This document shows positions 56,141 to 64,000 of a stretch of DNA of 64,000 bases, in pieces; position 1 is the stretch's first letter, and the number at the start of each line of letters is the position of its first letter. Source of the DNA: Vibrio harveyi NBRC 15634 = ATCC 14126 = KCTC 12724 (lineage in GTDB: Bacteria > Pseudomonadota > Gammaproteobacteria > Enterobacterales > Vibrionaceae); the NCBI RefSeq assembly GCF_001591145.1, contig NZ_BCUF01000016.1, positions 1-64,000 on the forward strand. Direction: 5' to 3'. The notes beneath the pieces are model-generated. The model saw only the letters and a list, made by a program, of their open reading frames with translations, made no database searches and had not been told where the DNA came from. A program made the position numbers and the translations under genes.

Positions 56141-57158
56141 ATGCAGTTATCTCTTTCTCATTAAGTGGTATCAAAACCCCAAGAGCCACCATGGCAGCGC
56201 CACCGATTACGGTGAACAATACTCGCTGCGAAAAGATCAATTCAGCCATTTCCGGATTAAAAGGACCTACCGATACAGTAAGAATAAGCAGCATGATACA
56301 AGCCGTGGCAATGGTGTAGTTGTGTTCGAGATACACAAGGATGCCGTAAAGCGAAGCGATGATCGAAACCCACATGGCTATTGTCATTGCCATGTCGGAG
56401 TTGAACGAGCCCAATAGCAACCCCACAGGTAAATAAACTAATGCGCCAAGCAAGGTTCCGTTCAAACGTTGCCAAGCTTTCGGTGCTAAATCTTTGCTGA
56501 ACGGGCTGTGGATCATCATAAATAGGTAAGCACCTAAAACGGCTCCTGTGCCACCCCATATACCTAACGACAGCACCAAGCCGATTCCTAGCGCTTTGCG
56601 GCTGGAGTACTTGAGATCAACACGACCAATTTTATGTGTCGTGTTCATCGAGCCATTCTGGGCGTTGGCGTTTTTCCAAACCAGCGTACTAGCAATGATC
56701 GCCACAGTGATGCCAAGTACAACCGATACTGAGCGTTGGAGTATGAGTTCTGTGGCTGGGATATCTACTGGCATCATCATCGATAACAACATAAACGTCA
56801 GCGGCAGAATGTACTTTGGTACTCCTTGGTGGTGTTTATCGCGCTCTGTTATGACGAGTAAGAAGGCAAACAGCGCACTAGTAAAAGGCGCATAAGTGAT
56901 AGGCACCATGGAAAGTGGTACCGCAATTAATGTCATGACCAAAGGATGAAGGCTACCTAGCAGGGTGTCTTTTGTCGTACTGAATTTGAGATTGTATAGG
57001 TAGTGGATGATTCCCACTTCCACCGCCACAAAAGCTTCTCCGACATCATAAAAATACGCACTGATGATAAGCAGCACGATAGAAAGCAAAAACATGCGGT
57101 TGCCTAGCACAAGGTAAGGCTTTGGTGGGATGAATTTTTGAGCGAGTGAATCGAGCAT
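56139..57158 (-). CDS. FUSC-family inner-membrane protein
   Basis: 339 residues from the ATG at 57158 (MLDSLAQKF), with AAGGATGGG upstream; a frame from 57269 has no ribosome site. Many membrane segments. FUSC proteins include the AaeB/fusaric acid exporter group. It is the third gene of a HlyD-DUF2955-FUSC operon. Its stop overlaps the LysR terminator. Confidence 0.8.
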   Translation of the reverse strand: MLDSLAQKFIPPKPYLVLGNRMFLLSIVLLIISAYFYDVGEAFVAVEVGIIHYLYNLKFSTTKDTLLGSLHPLVMTLIAVPLSMVPITYAPFTSALFAFLLVITERDKHHQGVPKYILPLTFMLLSMMMPVDIPATELILQRSVSVVLGITVAIIASTLVWKNANAQNGSMNTTHKIGRVDLKYSSRKALGIGLVLSLGIWGGTGAVLGAYLFMMIHSPFSKDLAPKAWQRLNGTLLGALVYLPVGLLLGSFNSDMAMTIAMWVSIIASLYGILVYLEHNYTIATACIMLLILTVSVGPFNPEMAELIFSQRVLFTVIGGAAMVALGVLIPLNEKEITA

Positions 57159-57291
57159 GGCGTATTTCCCATCCTTCAGTGAATAACAATATGGAAGGTA
57201 TGAGATTACCAATTTGATGAAATATTCATTGCCAGTTAGCGACAATAGTGATGAAAGCTTGAGCAGCATAAAGTGCTCAAGCTTAATGCGA

Positions 57292-58293
57292 CTACGCGGT
57301 CTTCTTGTCGCGAGATTCGAAGAAATAGGTCACAAATACCATGTAGGCAACGACCAACACTAACTGCCATATCCGAACGTAAAACTTATCGTCTAGCGCA
57401 CCGCTGCTCATGGAGGTACCCATTAACACCATAAAGCCCGTAAATGCAGTGGCGTAGACTGGGGCTTTGGCGGGCTCGGTGTAAATCTTGGTCCCAAGTA
57501 ACGTAATAACCACCAACATCACTAGCATGTAGATGTACATATTTGGCACCAGAGAAATGGTAACGAAAGCGGCGAAAGCGAGTAGTCCTCCTAACACATT
57601 ACTGATAACAAAAAACAATGATGTTTTGCCCGCTTTGTCGCTGGTTGCCATCAGAGAAAGCAGCATGACAAACGCAACGGTGAGTAATATTTGTGACAGT
57701 TGGAAATAGAAATAAAAACAAACCAAGGGAAACGACATCATCCAAGCTCGAATCGCAGCATTCCAACGAACTTCTTGAGTTAGAGGGGAGGGAGGGAAGC
57801 CAGCAAATTCAGTCGCATCCTCTTCTGGGAAGTAAACATGTGACACCCCGTAAAGCGCTACGGCGACGATACCAGAAAATGCAAAACCGATGCCCACGTC
57901 TAACGCGGCTTGCTTGTCTATAATGGTAACCGATGGAATCAAGATCAGGGCAATCATCAAGAAAGTGGCAAACATTACCCATTTTGGATCGGTAAATAGG
58001 TAATAGCTCCACAACATGCCCAACGACAGTACGGCCAGAAAACCTATTTTGTACTCTGGCAAGCCGCTCGATACCAAAAAGCCAATGACCGCGGTGGAGA
58101 TCAACGCATAGCCAAGTTGTTTGACATGCAGGATATGAAACTGGGGTTTATCGACGATGAATTTTGCCGTCAAAAGAGGCGTACAAAATGCCAAAGACCA
58201 GTTAAACCATAGCGCGATAAAAGTAGCCAAACCTACGGTGACAACATAGCGCAGTATTCGACGTTCTTGTGCTTGAGTCAGACTATCTAACAT
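57292..58293 (-). CDS. DUF2955-family membrane protein
   Basis: 333 residues with about ten membrane segments, DUF2955 (FUSC-like superfamily). Second gene of the operon; its start overlaps the HlyD gene end by 11 bases, so translation is coupled. A FUSC-related membrane component working with the HlyD-like adaptor is the likely role. Confidence 0.8.
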   Translation of the reverse strand: MLDSLTQAQERRILRYVVTVGLATFIALWFNWSLAFCTPLLTAKFIVDKPQFHILHVKQLGYALISTAVIGFLVSSGLPEYKIGFLAVLSLGMLWSYYLFTDPKWVMFATFLMIALILIPSVTIIDKQAALDVGIGFAFSGIVAVALYGVSHVYFPEEDATEFAGFPPSPLTQEVRWNAAIRAWMMSFPLVCFYFYFQLSQILLTVAFVMLLSLMATSDKAGKTSLFFVISNVLGGLLAFAAFVTISLVPNMYIYMLVMLVVITLLGTKIYTEPAKAPVYATAFTGFMVLMGTSMSSGALDDKFYVRIWQLVLVVAYMVFVTYFFESRDKKTA

Positions 58294-59389
58294 AAGAGAA
58301 CACGCTCACTAGATTGATCCAAATCTTACCCAGAAAGTTAAATAGAGCGTTGCTCTCTGTGTAGATCACCACATCTGCTTGTCCACCGATGCGCATGAAG
58401 TCAGCCGCATGTTTATCATCGAGCTTAATGGTCACGGGCATACGTTGTGTATCGCGCAGCCAACCATTTTGATTTTTCACGGTGGCTAAGGTGCCTGGCT
58501 GATTATTCGCGCCCCATGCAACCCCTAAATCTACTGAAGATACTGTGCCAGAGAAGGTTTGTCCGGGAGCATAATCGAGTGCAATTTCAACTTTATCTCC
58601 GGCGTTAATGTTGCCCATGCTGTTTTCGCGGAAGAAGGCTTCAAGCCATAAACCGTCGCTTTCAACAAACGTCATCAAGGGAGAACCTGCCGTGGCATAA
58701 GCACCTTGCGACAAATTAAAATTGGTCACAGCGCCATCAGAAGGTGCTCGCATTGTCGTGCGTGATAAGTTCAGTTGCGCTTGTTGCAGTTCTAGTAAAG
58801 CCGATTGGATCTGAGCGTTCTCTTCACCTGCCGCTCCCACCTGAGCTTTTGCTTTTTCTAGGTTCGCTTTGGCGTTAACGACATCGGCATTCGCTTTATC
58901 AATGGCTGCGCGAGTTGTATCTGCATCTGATTTTGAAACCACGCCTTTTTCTGCCATGGCTAAAACTCGTTGCCCTTGACGTTTAGCATTTTCTTGTGCC
59001 ACGAGCGCGGTGGTCAATTGAGCTTGTGCTGACATCACACCTGCCATTTGCGAGCCAACATTCTGTCCTGCGATCTTGAGCTTTGCTTCTGCTTGCTTGA
59101 CCGCAATCTGGTGATCGGTGGTATTGATTTGCAGTAGCACATCGCCTTTTTTGACTTGGGTATTTGGTTTAATGCTGATGCTGTCTACTTGGCCAGAAAC
59201 TTGTGGGATCAATGAGACGACATTGCCTTCCACACGGACATTATCGGTTGTCGGAATGATGCGATCTGCCACTATCGCTGTACCAATGGACACCATAGTG
59301 AGTGCCAATAGTGCATTGGTTGTGCGCTTGACCTTATTAACCGGTTGCGGCGTCTGGCTTACTTGGTTTTCTGCTGCTGTCTCTGACAT
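58283..59389 (-). CDS. HlyD-family periplasmic adaptor (membrane-fusion protein)
   Basis: About 368 residues from the ATG at 59389 (MSETAAENQ); an alternative at 59434 adds 15 residues, and neither has a strong ribosome site. One N-terminal membrane segment (about 26-44), two lipoyl half-motifs (VEGNVVSLIPQVSGQV near residue 53 and TMRAPSDGAVTNFNL near 218), and a coiled-coil hairpin between them. Pumps of this AaeA type link the inner-membrane parts to an outer-membrane channel. Confidence 0.88.
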   Translation of the reverse strand: MSETAAENQVSQTPQPVNKVKRTTNALLALTMVSIGTAIVADRIIPTTDNVRVEGNVVSLIPQVSGQVDSISIKPNTQVKKGDVLLQINTTDHQIAVKQAEAKLKIAGQNVGSQMAGVMSAQAQLTTALVAQENAKRQGQRVLAMAEKGVVSKSDADTTRAAIDKANADVVNAKANLEKAKAQVGAAGEENAQIQSALLELQQAQLNLSRTTMRAPSDGAVTNFNLSQGAYATAGSPLMTFVESDGLWLEAFFRENSMGNINAGDKVEIALDYAPGQTFSGTVSSVDLGVAWGANNQPGTLATVKNQNGWLRDTQRMPVTIKLDDKHAADFMRIGGQADVVIYTESNALFNFLGKIWINLVSVFSYVR

Positions 59390-59592
59390 ATAAACACTCA
59401 CTAATGATGAAGAAAGATGGTCAGAGTTCTCCATCGACGCAAGCTAGGCGCGAATTAAACTGAGACCAGTTCGTTTGAGCGTTAAAATACAATGTGTAAG
59501 GAAGTAAAAATTGCCATTATGCGACATTCGGAAATTTTGCAGAGTAGTGGTTTGAATAAGAGCGACAGACAAAGAAATAGGGCGGGCAGATA

Positions 59593-59625
59593 GAAAAAGA
59601 GCCTCTCTTTGGAGAAGCTCTTTAG
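59593..59625 (-). terminator. Terminator after the glutaredoxin gene
   Basis: AGAGC-CTCTC / GGAGA-AGCTCT stem with TTT-containing loop. On the minus strand it runs into TTTTTCT. Confidence 0.65.
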
Positions 59626-59674
59626 GGTAGAGATAACGTGACTAAGTGATCAAACAAATTGATTAATATGTCAC

Positions 59675-59902
59675 TTAGTTGCTGTACATTTTTTCAAAGT
59701 TCTTTGGATTCCAGCCAATCATGACTCGATCGCCAATCTTCAGTACAGGTACAGAACGAGCCCCCAGAGCATCGAGCTCTTTGCGTCCGCGTTGCATTTT
59801 TGCATTGCACAAGCGGTAGTTAATATTTTTCGAATCAAGATAACGTTGAGCATCTTTGCAGTGCGGGCATTTGTCTTTGACGTAAAGAACGACACGTTTC
59901 AT
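59675..59902 (-). CDS. Small glutaredoxin-family protein
   Basis: 75 residues. Active site CPHC at residues 13-16, then TRX-fold cis-proline in ARSVPVLKIGD. A short single-domain dithiol redox protein. Single gene with its own terminator. Its physiological partner is unknown. Confidence 0.85.
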   Translation of the reverse strand: MKRVVLYVKDKCPHCKDAQRYLDSKNINYRLCNAKMQRGRKELDALGARSVPVLKIGDRVMIGWNPKNFEKMYSN

Positions 59903-60041
59903 TCAATTTCTCTCCATTATCGTCGGGAGGCGAAGTTTAGCGAGGTTTCGCAACAAAGGAAAGCTTGAAACCTAAGATGAAACTCTTGCTCATCTCAGGT
60001 ATATTTAGCGCCTTTCTTTTGTCATAGCAGACTTAATACGC

Positions 60042-60557
60042 ATGCATCCGTCACTTCGATATATTCAAGGTTATCCGCAGAACATTGTCGAGCAAGTCAG
60101 TTCACTCGTCGACAGTGGTAAACTGGTGCCTTGGTTCGAAAAACGCTACCCAGATAGACACCAAATCAAAAGCGAAAAGGCACTCTACGAATACGCAATA
60201 GCGATCAAAAATCGCTACATGAAGAAAGCCGCGCCAATTAGCAAAGTGGTCTACGATAAGAAAATTCACGCTGTAAACAATGCGCTTGGTTTGCATAGCG
60301 TGATAAATCGTAACCATGGTGGCAAGCTGAAATCGAAAAATGAGATTCGCATTGCGAACGTGTTTAAAGATGCACCTGAAGCGTTATTACGCATGCTGGT
60401 GGTACATGAGCTGGCACACACGCGTGAGAAAAAACACGACAAAGCCTTTTACCAACTGTGCTGTTATATGGAACCTGAGTATCACCAACTCGAATTTGAT
60501 GCTCGTCTGTTTATGATTTACCTCGATTTAAAAGCGAATTCGAATGAAGACCAATAA
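60042..60557 (+). CDS. YgjP-family zinc metallopeptidase-like protein
   Basis: 171 residues of the YgjP/WLM (DUF45) type. The [19 protein letters not shown] motif near residue 125 is HEXXH with a later His/Asp. Function is unknown; the relation to M48-like peptidases is structural. Overlaps the rlmF start by 14 bases, so the two are translationally coupled. Confidence 0.85.
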   Translation: MHPSLRYIQGYPQNIVEQVSSLVDSGKLVPWFEKRYPDRHQIKSEKALYEYAIAIKNRYMKKAAPISKVVYDKKIHAVNNALGLHSVINRNHGGKLKSKNEIRIANVFKDAPEALLRMLVVHELAHTREKKHDKAFYQLCCYMEPEYHQLEFDARLFMIYLDLKANSNEDQ

Positions 60558-61719
60558 TCACAACGCGAAACAAGCTCAGCCAAAAACGGCGAAGTCTAAG
60601 CCGAGCAAAGAAGTCACCAAGATCAAACCAAAGCGTGTGAAAAATAAACCAACAGCAAAAGCTGCGAGTGCGGCAAAAAGCACTGGTCTGAAAACTAACG
60701 CCGCGAACAAAAGCAGCGATGTGGAAGTGATCAAAACTGCCAAAAGTGGATTGCATGAACGTAATGCACATCGAGGTCGCTACGATTTCAAAAAGCTAAT
60801 CACAGCAGAGCCTCAGCTCAAATCATTTGTGATAAAGAATCCGAAAGGGGAAGACTCAATCAACTTCTCTGATCCAAAAGCCGTCAAGATGCTCAATAAA
60901 GCATTGCTGGCGGCGCATTATGATATTGAATACTGGGATATTCCTGATACTTACTTATGTCCGCCCATTCCTGGGCGTGCGGATTACGTTCATCGCGTAG
61001 CAGAGTTGCTTGATAGTGAAGTAAAAGGCAAATACGCACACCATAAGGTGCGAGCACTTGATGTGGGTGTAGGGGCAAACTGTATTTACCCAATCGTAGG
61101 TGTGACTCAATATGGATGGCATTACACTGGTAGCGATGTTGACGCAACATCGATTGAATCAGCACGAGCAATCACAGAACGCAACGCCTCGTTAAACGGT
61201 AAGATCGAATTGGTACAACAAACCAGTGAGTCCAATATTTACCGTGGTATTATCCAACCAAACGATCGCTACGATATTACGACTTGTAACCCACCATTCC
61301 ACCGTTCAGCTGAAGAAGCCGCGATGGGCAGTCAGCGTAAGCTAGATAATTTAAAAGCGAATCAGCGTAAGAAGGGGGTGAAGGTTCAAGCTAATCAAGC
61401 GAAAACGCCTCAAGTAAAAGCCAATAAACCCGCGCTTAACTTTGGTGGGCAAAATGCTGAGCTATGGTGTGAAGGTGGTGAAGCTACTTTCATCCGTAAG
61501 ATGGCGAACGAAAGCCAAGCATTCAGTGCACAAGTGCTCTGGTTTACCACGTTAATCTCAAAGAAAGACAATGTTCGTCCGATGCGCAAACAACTTGAAA
61601 AGTTGGATGTAAAAGCGATCCGAATCGTGGAAATGAGCCAAGGACAAAAAGTCAGCCGTTTTATCGCTTGGTCCTACATGGACAAATCGCAGCGTAAAGC
61701 GTGGATTGAATTAAAGTAG
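60544..61719 (+). CDS. rlmF: 23S rRNA (adenine-1618-N6)-methyltransferase RlmF
   Basis: 391 residues. N6-adenine methyltransferase signature TCNPPFHRS plus motif [13 protein letters not shown]. About 75 N-terminal residues are Lys/Ala-rich and unstructured, longer than the E. coli enzyme (308 residues). Overlaps the YgjP-like gene. Modifies A1618 in the large-subunit rRNA. Confidence 0.92.
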   Translation: MKTNNHNAKQAQPKTAKSKPSKEVTKIKPKRVKNKPTAKAASAAKSTGLKTNAANKSSDVEVIKTAKSGLHERNAHRGRYDFKKLITAEPQLKSFVIKNPKGEDSINFSDPKAVKMLNKALLAAHYDIEYWDIPDTYLCPPIPGRADYVHRVAELLDSEVKGKYAHHKVRALDVGVGANCIYPIVGVTQYGWHYTGSDVDATSIESARAITERNASLNGKIELVQQTSESNIYRGIIQPNDRYDITTCNPPFHRSAEEAAMGSQRKLDNLKANQRKKGVKVQANQAKTPQVKANKPALNFGGQNAELWCEGGEATFIRKMANESQAFSAQVLWFTTLISKKDNVRPMRKQLEKLDVKAIRIVEMSQGQKVSRFIAWSYMDKSQRKAWIELK

Positions 61720-61750
61720 TTATCCAGCAAAGCTGTTCAAATAATTAAAA

Positions 61751-61780
61751 AATAGCACCACTTTGTTGGTGCTATTTTTT
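61751..61780 (+). terminator. Terminator after rlmF
   Basis: AATAGCACCA/TGGTGCTATT, a 10-bp stem, followed by TTTT. Confidence 0.85.
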
Positions 61781-61914
61781 AACAAGAAATTCATTAATTT
61801 AATAATTATAACAAGTTTATTTTCTCTTTATGTCAAATTATATGGTAGGGCTATCAAGTTAAAATAACATGGGGTACTATCCAGTAAAGAAATAATATTT
61901 ATATATGCCCAGCG

Positions 61915-63036
61915 ATGTCCGATAACGAACTGATCATCTTCCCTTGGAATCACAATTTTGAGACAGGGATGAAAAAGATTGATGAACAACATTACCATCT
62001 ATTTTTATTGGTGAATAAATTAGCTAATACGTTGATTTATGATGACCAGATTGAAGTAGACGGCGTATTTAGTGAGTTAAAAGACTATGCTCAATATCAC
62101 TTTTCATATGAAGAAAGTGTATGGAATGAATACTTTTCTGATGATATTTGGAATGATGAGCATAAGAAGAGCCATGCCTCTTTTGTTGATGAAGTCATAA
62201 AAATCCAAGCGGAGTCGAAAGATCTCAACTGGCAAGAATCTATTGAGCATATCCTACAGTTCTTAGTGCGTTGGCTCGTGTTCCATATTATTGGTGACGA
62301 TAAAAAAATGAGCGTGGCAGTAAGAGAGTTAGAGTCGAGTGACTCTTTAGAGGCGGCGAAAGTGAATGCTGTCGACACTTTGCAAGGTATCAATGGCTTG
62401 GTCGCCGATACTGTACTTAAAATGTATTTTGAGGTATCAAGTCAATCTATTGAATTAGTGAGAGAAAAGCATCGTCGCTTTGTTGCTGAGAAAGAATTGA
62501 GATGTCTCAATAAAAAGCTGCAAGAACTCGCTATTACTGATGAATTATCGGGTCTGTACAATCGCCGATACTTCAATATCATGACGCCAGATATTCTTAA
62601 TAAAGCACAAGACACTAACCAACTCGTCAGCTTTGTATCCATTGATTTAGATTACTTTAAACAACTAAATGATCAGTTTGGTCATCTAAAAGGGGATGAA
62701 GCGATCACCAAAGTAGGCGCATTGTTGTCTGCTCACTTTAATGACCTCGATGACATCGTGTTTAGAATTGGTGGGGAAGAGTTTCTAGTTGTGATTGTAG
62801 GGTCTGAACATAAAACCTCAATCAACCGCGCAGAGGCGTTTAGAAAAGCCACAGCCGAGCTTTCTATTATTTGTGAAACCAGTGCTCAAAGTCACATATT
62901 AACCAGTTCAATTGGTGTGTTCACTCAGTGTCCAGAACCGAATTTGGATATTCGTTATTACTTAGATAAAGCAGACCAGTGCTTATATAAAGCAAAACTC
63001 AATGGTCGAAATATTGTCATCGCAGACGAGATATAA
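61915..63036 (+). CDS. Bacteriohemerythrin-GGEEF diguanylate cyclase (paralogue B)
   Basis: 373 residues. Hemerythrin ligands in DEQH, YHFSYEE, DEHKKSH and FHIIGDD. The cyclase active site is RIGGEEF. At the position of the I-site, paralogue A has RSDD but here it is DLDD, so the usual product-inhibition Arg is missing. An oxygen-responsive c-di-GMP synthase that may be free of feedback inhibition is inferred. Its upstream region is A/T-rich. Confidence 0.92.
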   Translation: MSDNELIIFPWNHNFETGMKKIDEQHYHLFLLVNKLANTLIYDDQIEVDGVFSELKDYAQYHFSYEESVWNEYFSDDIWNDEHKKSHASFVDEVIKIQAESKDLNWQESIEHILQFLVRWLVFHIIGDDKKMSVAVRELESSDSLEAAKVNAVDTLQGINGLVADTVLKMYFEVSSQSIELVREKHRRFVAEKELRCLNKKLQELAITDELSGLYNRRYFNIMTPDILNKAQDTNQLVSFVSIDLDYFKQLNDQFGHLKGDEAITKVGALLSAHFNDLDDIVFRIGGEEFLVVIVGSEHKTSINRAEAFRKATAELSIICETSAQSHILTSSIGVFTQCPEPNLDIRYYLDKADQCLYKAKLNGRNIVIADEI

Positions 63037-63147
63037 ACGATATTAGCTGCGGTGAATTAAAAGTAGCTAGTTGTCGGTTTTAAATTCGATAATTAATATT
63101 AAATTGAAAATCAATATAAAATTGATTGAACTTCAATAATGATCATA
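63037..63147. other. Gap between convergent GGEEF and XRE-type genes
   Basis: 111 A/T-rich bases with no clear terminator or gene. Confidence 0.3.
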
Positions 63148-63915
63148 TTAGTTTTTTTTATTGGTGAGTTGCGCGACATATTTTAATAGGTCGCCGTCAA
63201 TGTCAGGCAGTCCGTCAGAGAAGAAAATTTGTGCTCCTGGAGTACAACGCATTAATACGTTGGTGAGTTCACCATCATCATTAGAAGTATTGATCGCATT
63301 GAGCTTAACCAGCTTGTTGTAAACTTCTTCTTCTAGTTGTTGGCGCTGTGCGTTGGTCAAACGAATACGACCGACACAAATCCCCGGATTTACCTCGTGA
63401 GATAAGGATTCTTTTTGGAAGCGTTCACGAAATAATGAGTCGAGTTCAGAGCCTTCTTCCATCAAAAAGCGTCGCCCAGAACGGTAGAACAACCCATCAC
63501 CAAAATCTTCAACATAACCTAGCATTTCCGCGATGCGCAGATAAAAACGCAGACTGGTTTCTGATAGCTGATAGGTTTTTGCAATATCCTTCGGAGCAAG
63601 GTTACGAGACGTCACCATATAGATAAAGTCGAGAAGGTAGGGGTGTTCAAGAAATAACGCGCTTTGCTCTTCAGTCAGCATTTGTTCGTTCTCATGCTGA
63701 AGCTGATTGGCGAGGTTGGCTAGTTCAATAAGATCGGTGTTTAAATAGTTGAGATAGACAAGGATTTTATCCAAGCCCAAAGAAGGATTATGAAGGTGGC
63801 GTTTGATGCTCGACAAGGGAATACCGCTTTTCTCCGACAAAGAGCTGTAGCACAGCCCCTCATCTTTGATCTTTTGTCGCAGCGCCGCTAATAGAAATTT
63901 AGGTCCGACATTCAT
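63148..63915 (-). CDS. XRE-type regulator with novel C-terminal domain (paralogue B)
   Basis: 255 residues, same architecture as 14318-15127. Shared blocks: LLAALRQ.IK, YxxLSEKxGxPLSxxKRHL, LGLDKxLxYL/C, LANQLQ, and near the end TNVL...FFSDG versus TNVL...TFSDG. It follows an upstream gene (stop 27 bases before its start), so it may be in that operon. Target unknown. Confidence 0.8.
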   Translation of the reverse strand: MNVGPKFLLAALRQKIKDEGLCYSSLSEKSGIPLSSIKRHLHNPSLGLDKILVYLNYLNTDLIELANLANQLQHENEQMLTEEQSALFLEHPYLLDFIYMVTSRNLAPKDIAKTYQLSETSLRFYLRIAEMLGYVEDFGDGLFYRSGRRFLMEEGSELDSLFRERFQKESLSHEVNPGICVGRIRLTNAQRQQLEEEVYNKLVKLNAINTSNDDGELTNVLMRCTPGAQIFFSDGLPDIDGDLLKYVAQLTNKKN

Positions 63916-63942
63916 TTCTTAACACCACCTTAGCTGCTGAGC

Positions 63943-64000
63943 TTATTTTGATGTGTTTTGTTGTTCCAACAACAAGTTACGAATGGCGGTGCCAGCTTCC
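63943..64000 (-). CDS. 3' end of an unidentified gene (cut by window edge)
   Basis: An open frame of 18 residues ending with TAA on the minus strand (EAGTAIRNLLLEQQNTSK). The gene continues past the window. Amphipathic residues look like a C-terminal helix. Nothing more can be said. Confidence 0.45.
   Translation of the reverse strand, partial: EAGTAIRNLLLEQQNTSK

Noticed and set aside
56065..56417. Two plus-strand frames opposite the FUSC gene
   Set aside because: They are antisense shadows of the FUSC coding region with no ribosome sites.

Overview
The window reads as chromosome 1 of a Vibrio, most likely from the Harveyi clade (parahaemolyticus/alginolyticus/campbellii type). That placement rests on protein style, roughly mid-40s percent GC, the presence of a RelV-type small alarmone synthetase beside ihfA, and a Vibrio-like gene order. 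It is inference from reading, not from a search. No rRNA, tRNA, CRISPR array, transposase, integrase or prophage module was seen.

Layout. 1-6.5 kb: complete histidine-utilisation operon on the minus strand (hutC, hutI, hutG, hutU, hutH) with its terminator and two HutC-like palindromes. 6.7-8.5 kb: a Spo0M-like protein and a DUF3187 outer-membrane protein, convergent. 8.6-12 kb: thrS-infC-rpmI-rplT with a tRNA-Thr-mimicking thrS leader, an ATT start for infC and a terminator. 12-22 kb: accessory block with RidA/VOC/YbjQ genes, a membrane protein, an XRE-type regulator, a TetR-regulated MMPL transporter/LolA-like protein/beta-barrel operon, and a hemerythrin-GGDEF protein. 22-25.7 kb: pheS-pheT with a Phe-rich leader peptide. 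25.8-29.6 kb: a metallophosphoesterase, a cluster of five small unknown genes built from duplicated modules, and an AEC transporter. 30-38.3 kb: ihfA, relV, tpm, purT (PurR box), cdd, an LrgAB-type pair, sbcB and a DUF1826 gene with a Zur-like box. 38.4-50 kb: tcyP, an atypical SDR, a flavin reductase, cobT-cobS-cobU-cobC, an M3 peptidase, astE and btuC-btuD. 50-52.5 kb: small accessory genes (LprI-like, an unknown, a gene remnant, a P-loop kinase and a nucleotidyltransferase). 52.5-64 kb: an all-alpha NTP-pyrophosphatase-like protein, DUF1415, an MFS/LysR divergent pair, a HlyD/DUF2955/FUSC efflux operon, a glutaredoxin, YgjP, rlmF, a second hemerythrin-GGDEF protein, a second XRE-type regulator, and the 3' tip of another gene.

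How the parts fit. The translation block thrS-infC-rpmI-rplT-pheST-ihfA, contiguous in enterobacteria, is here split by two insertions of about 10 kb and 4.4 kb. A 7-bp tandem-repeat array sits just after the terminator at each split. Vitamin B12 salvage (cobTSUC) and uptake (btuCD) lie within about 8 kb of each other. Two paralogue pairs occur in the window: XRE-type regulators at 14.3 and 63.1 kb, and hemerythrin-diguanylate cyclases at 20.9 and 61.9 kb.

Best candidates for something undescribed: (1) the 26.7-28.5 kb cluster of small paralogous genes with duplicated upstream regions; (2) the MMPL/LolA-like/barrel export operon with four matching TetR-type palindromes; (3) an 11-bp hairpin that buries the Shine-Dalgarno sequence of an unknown membrane protein at 13.5 kb.
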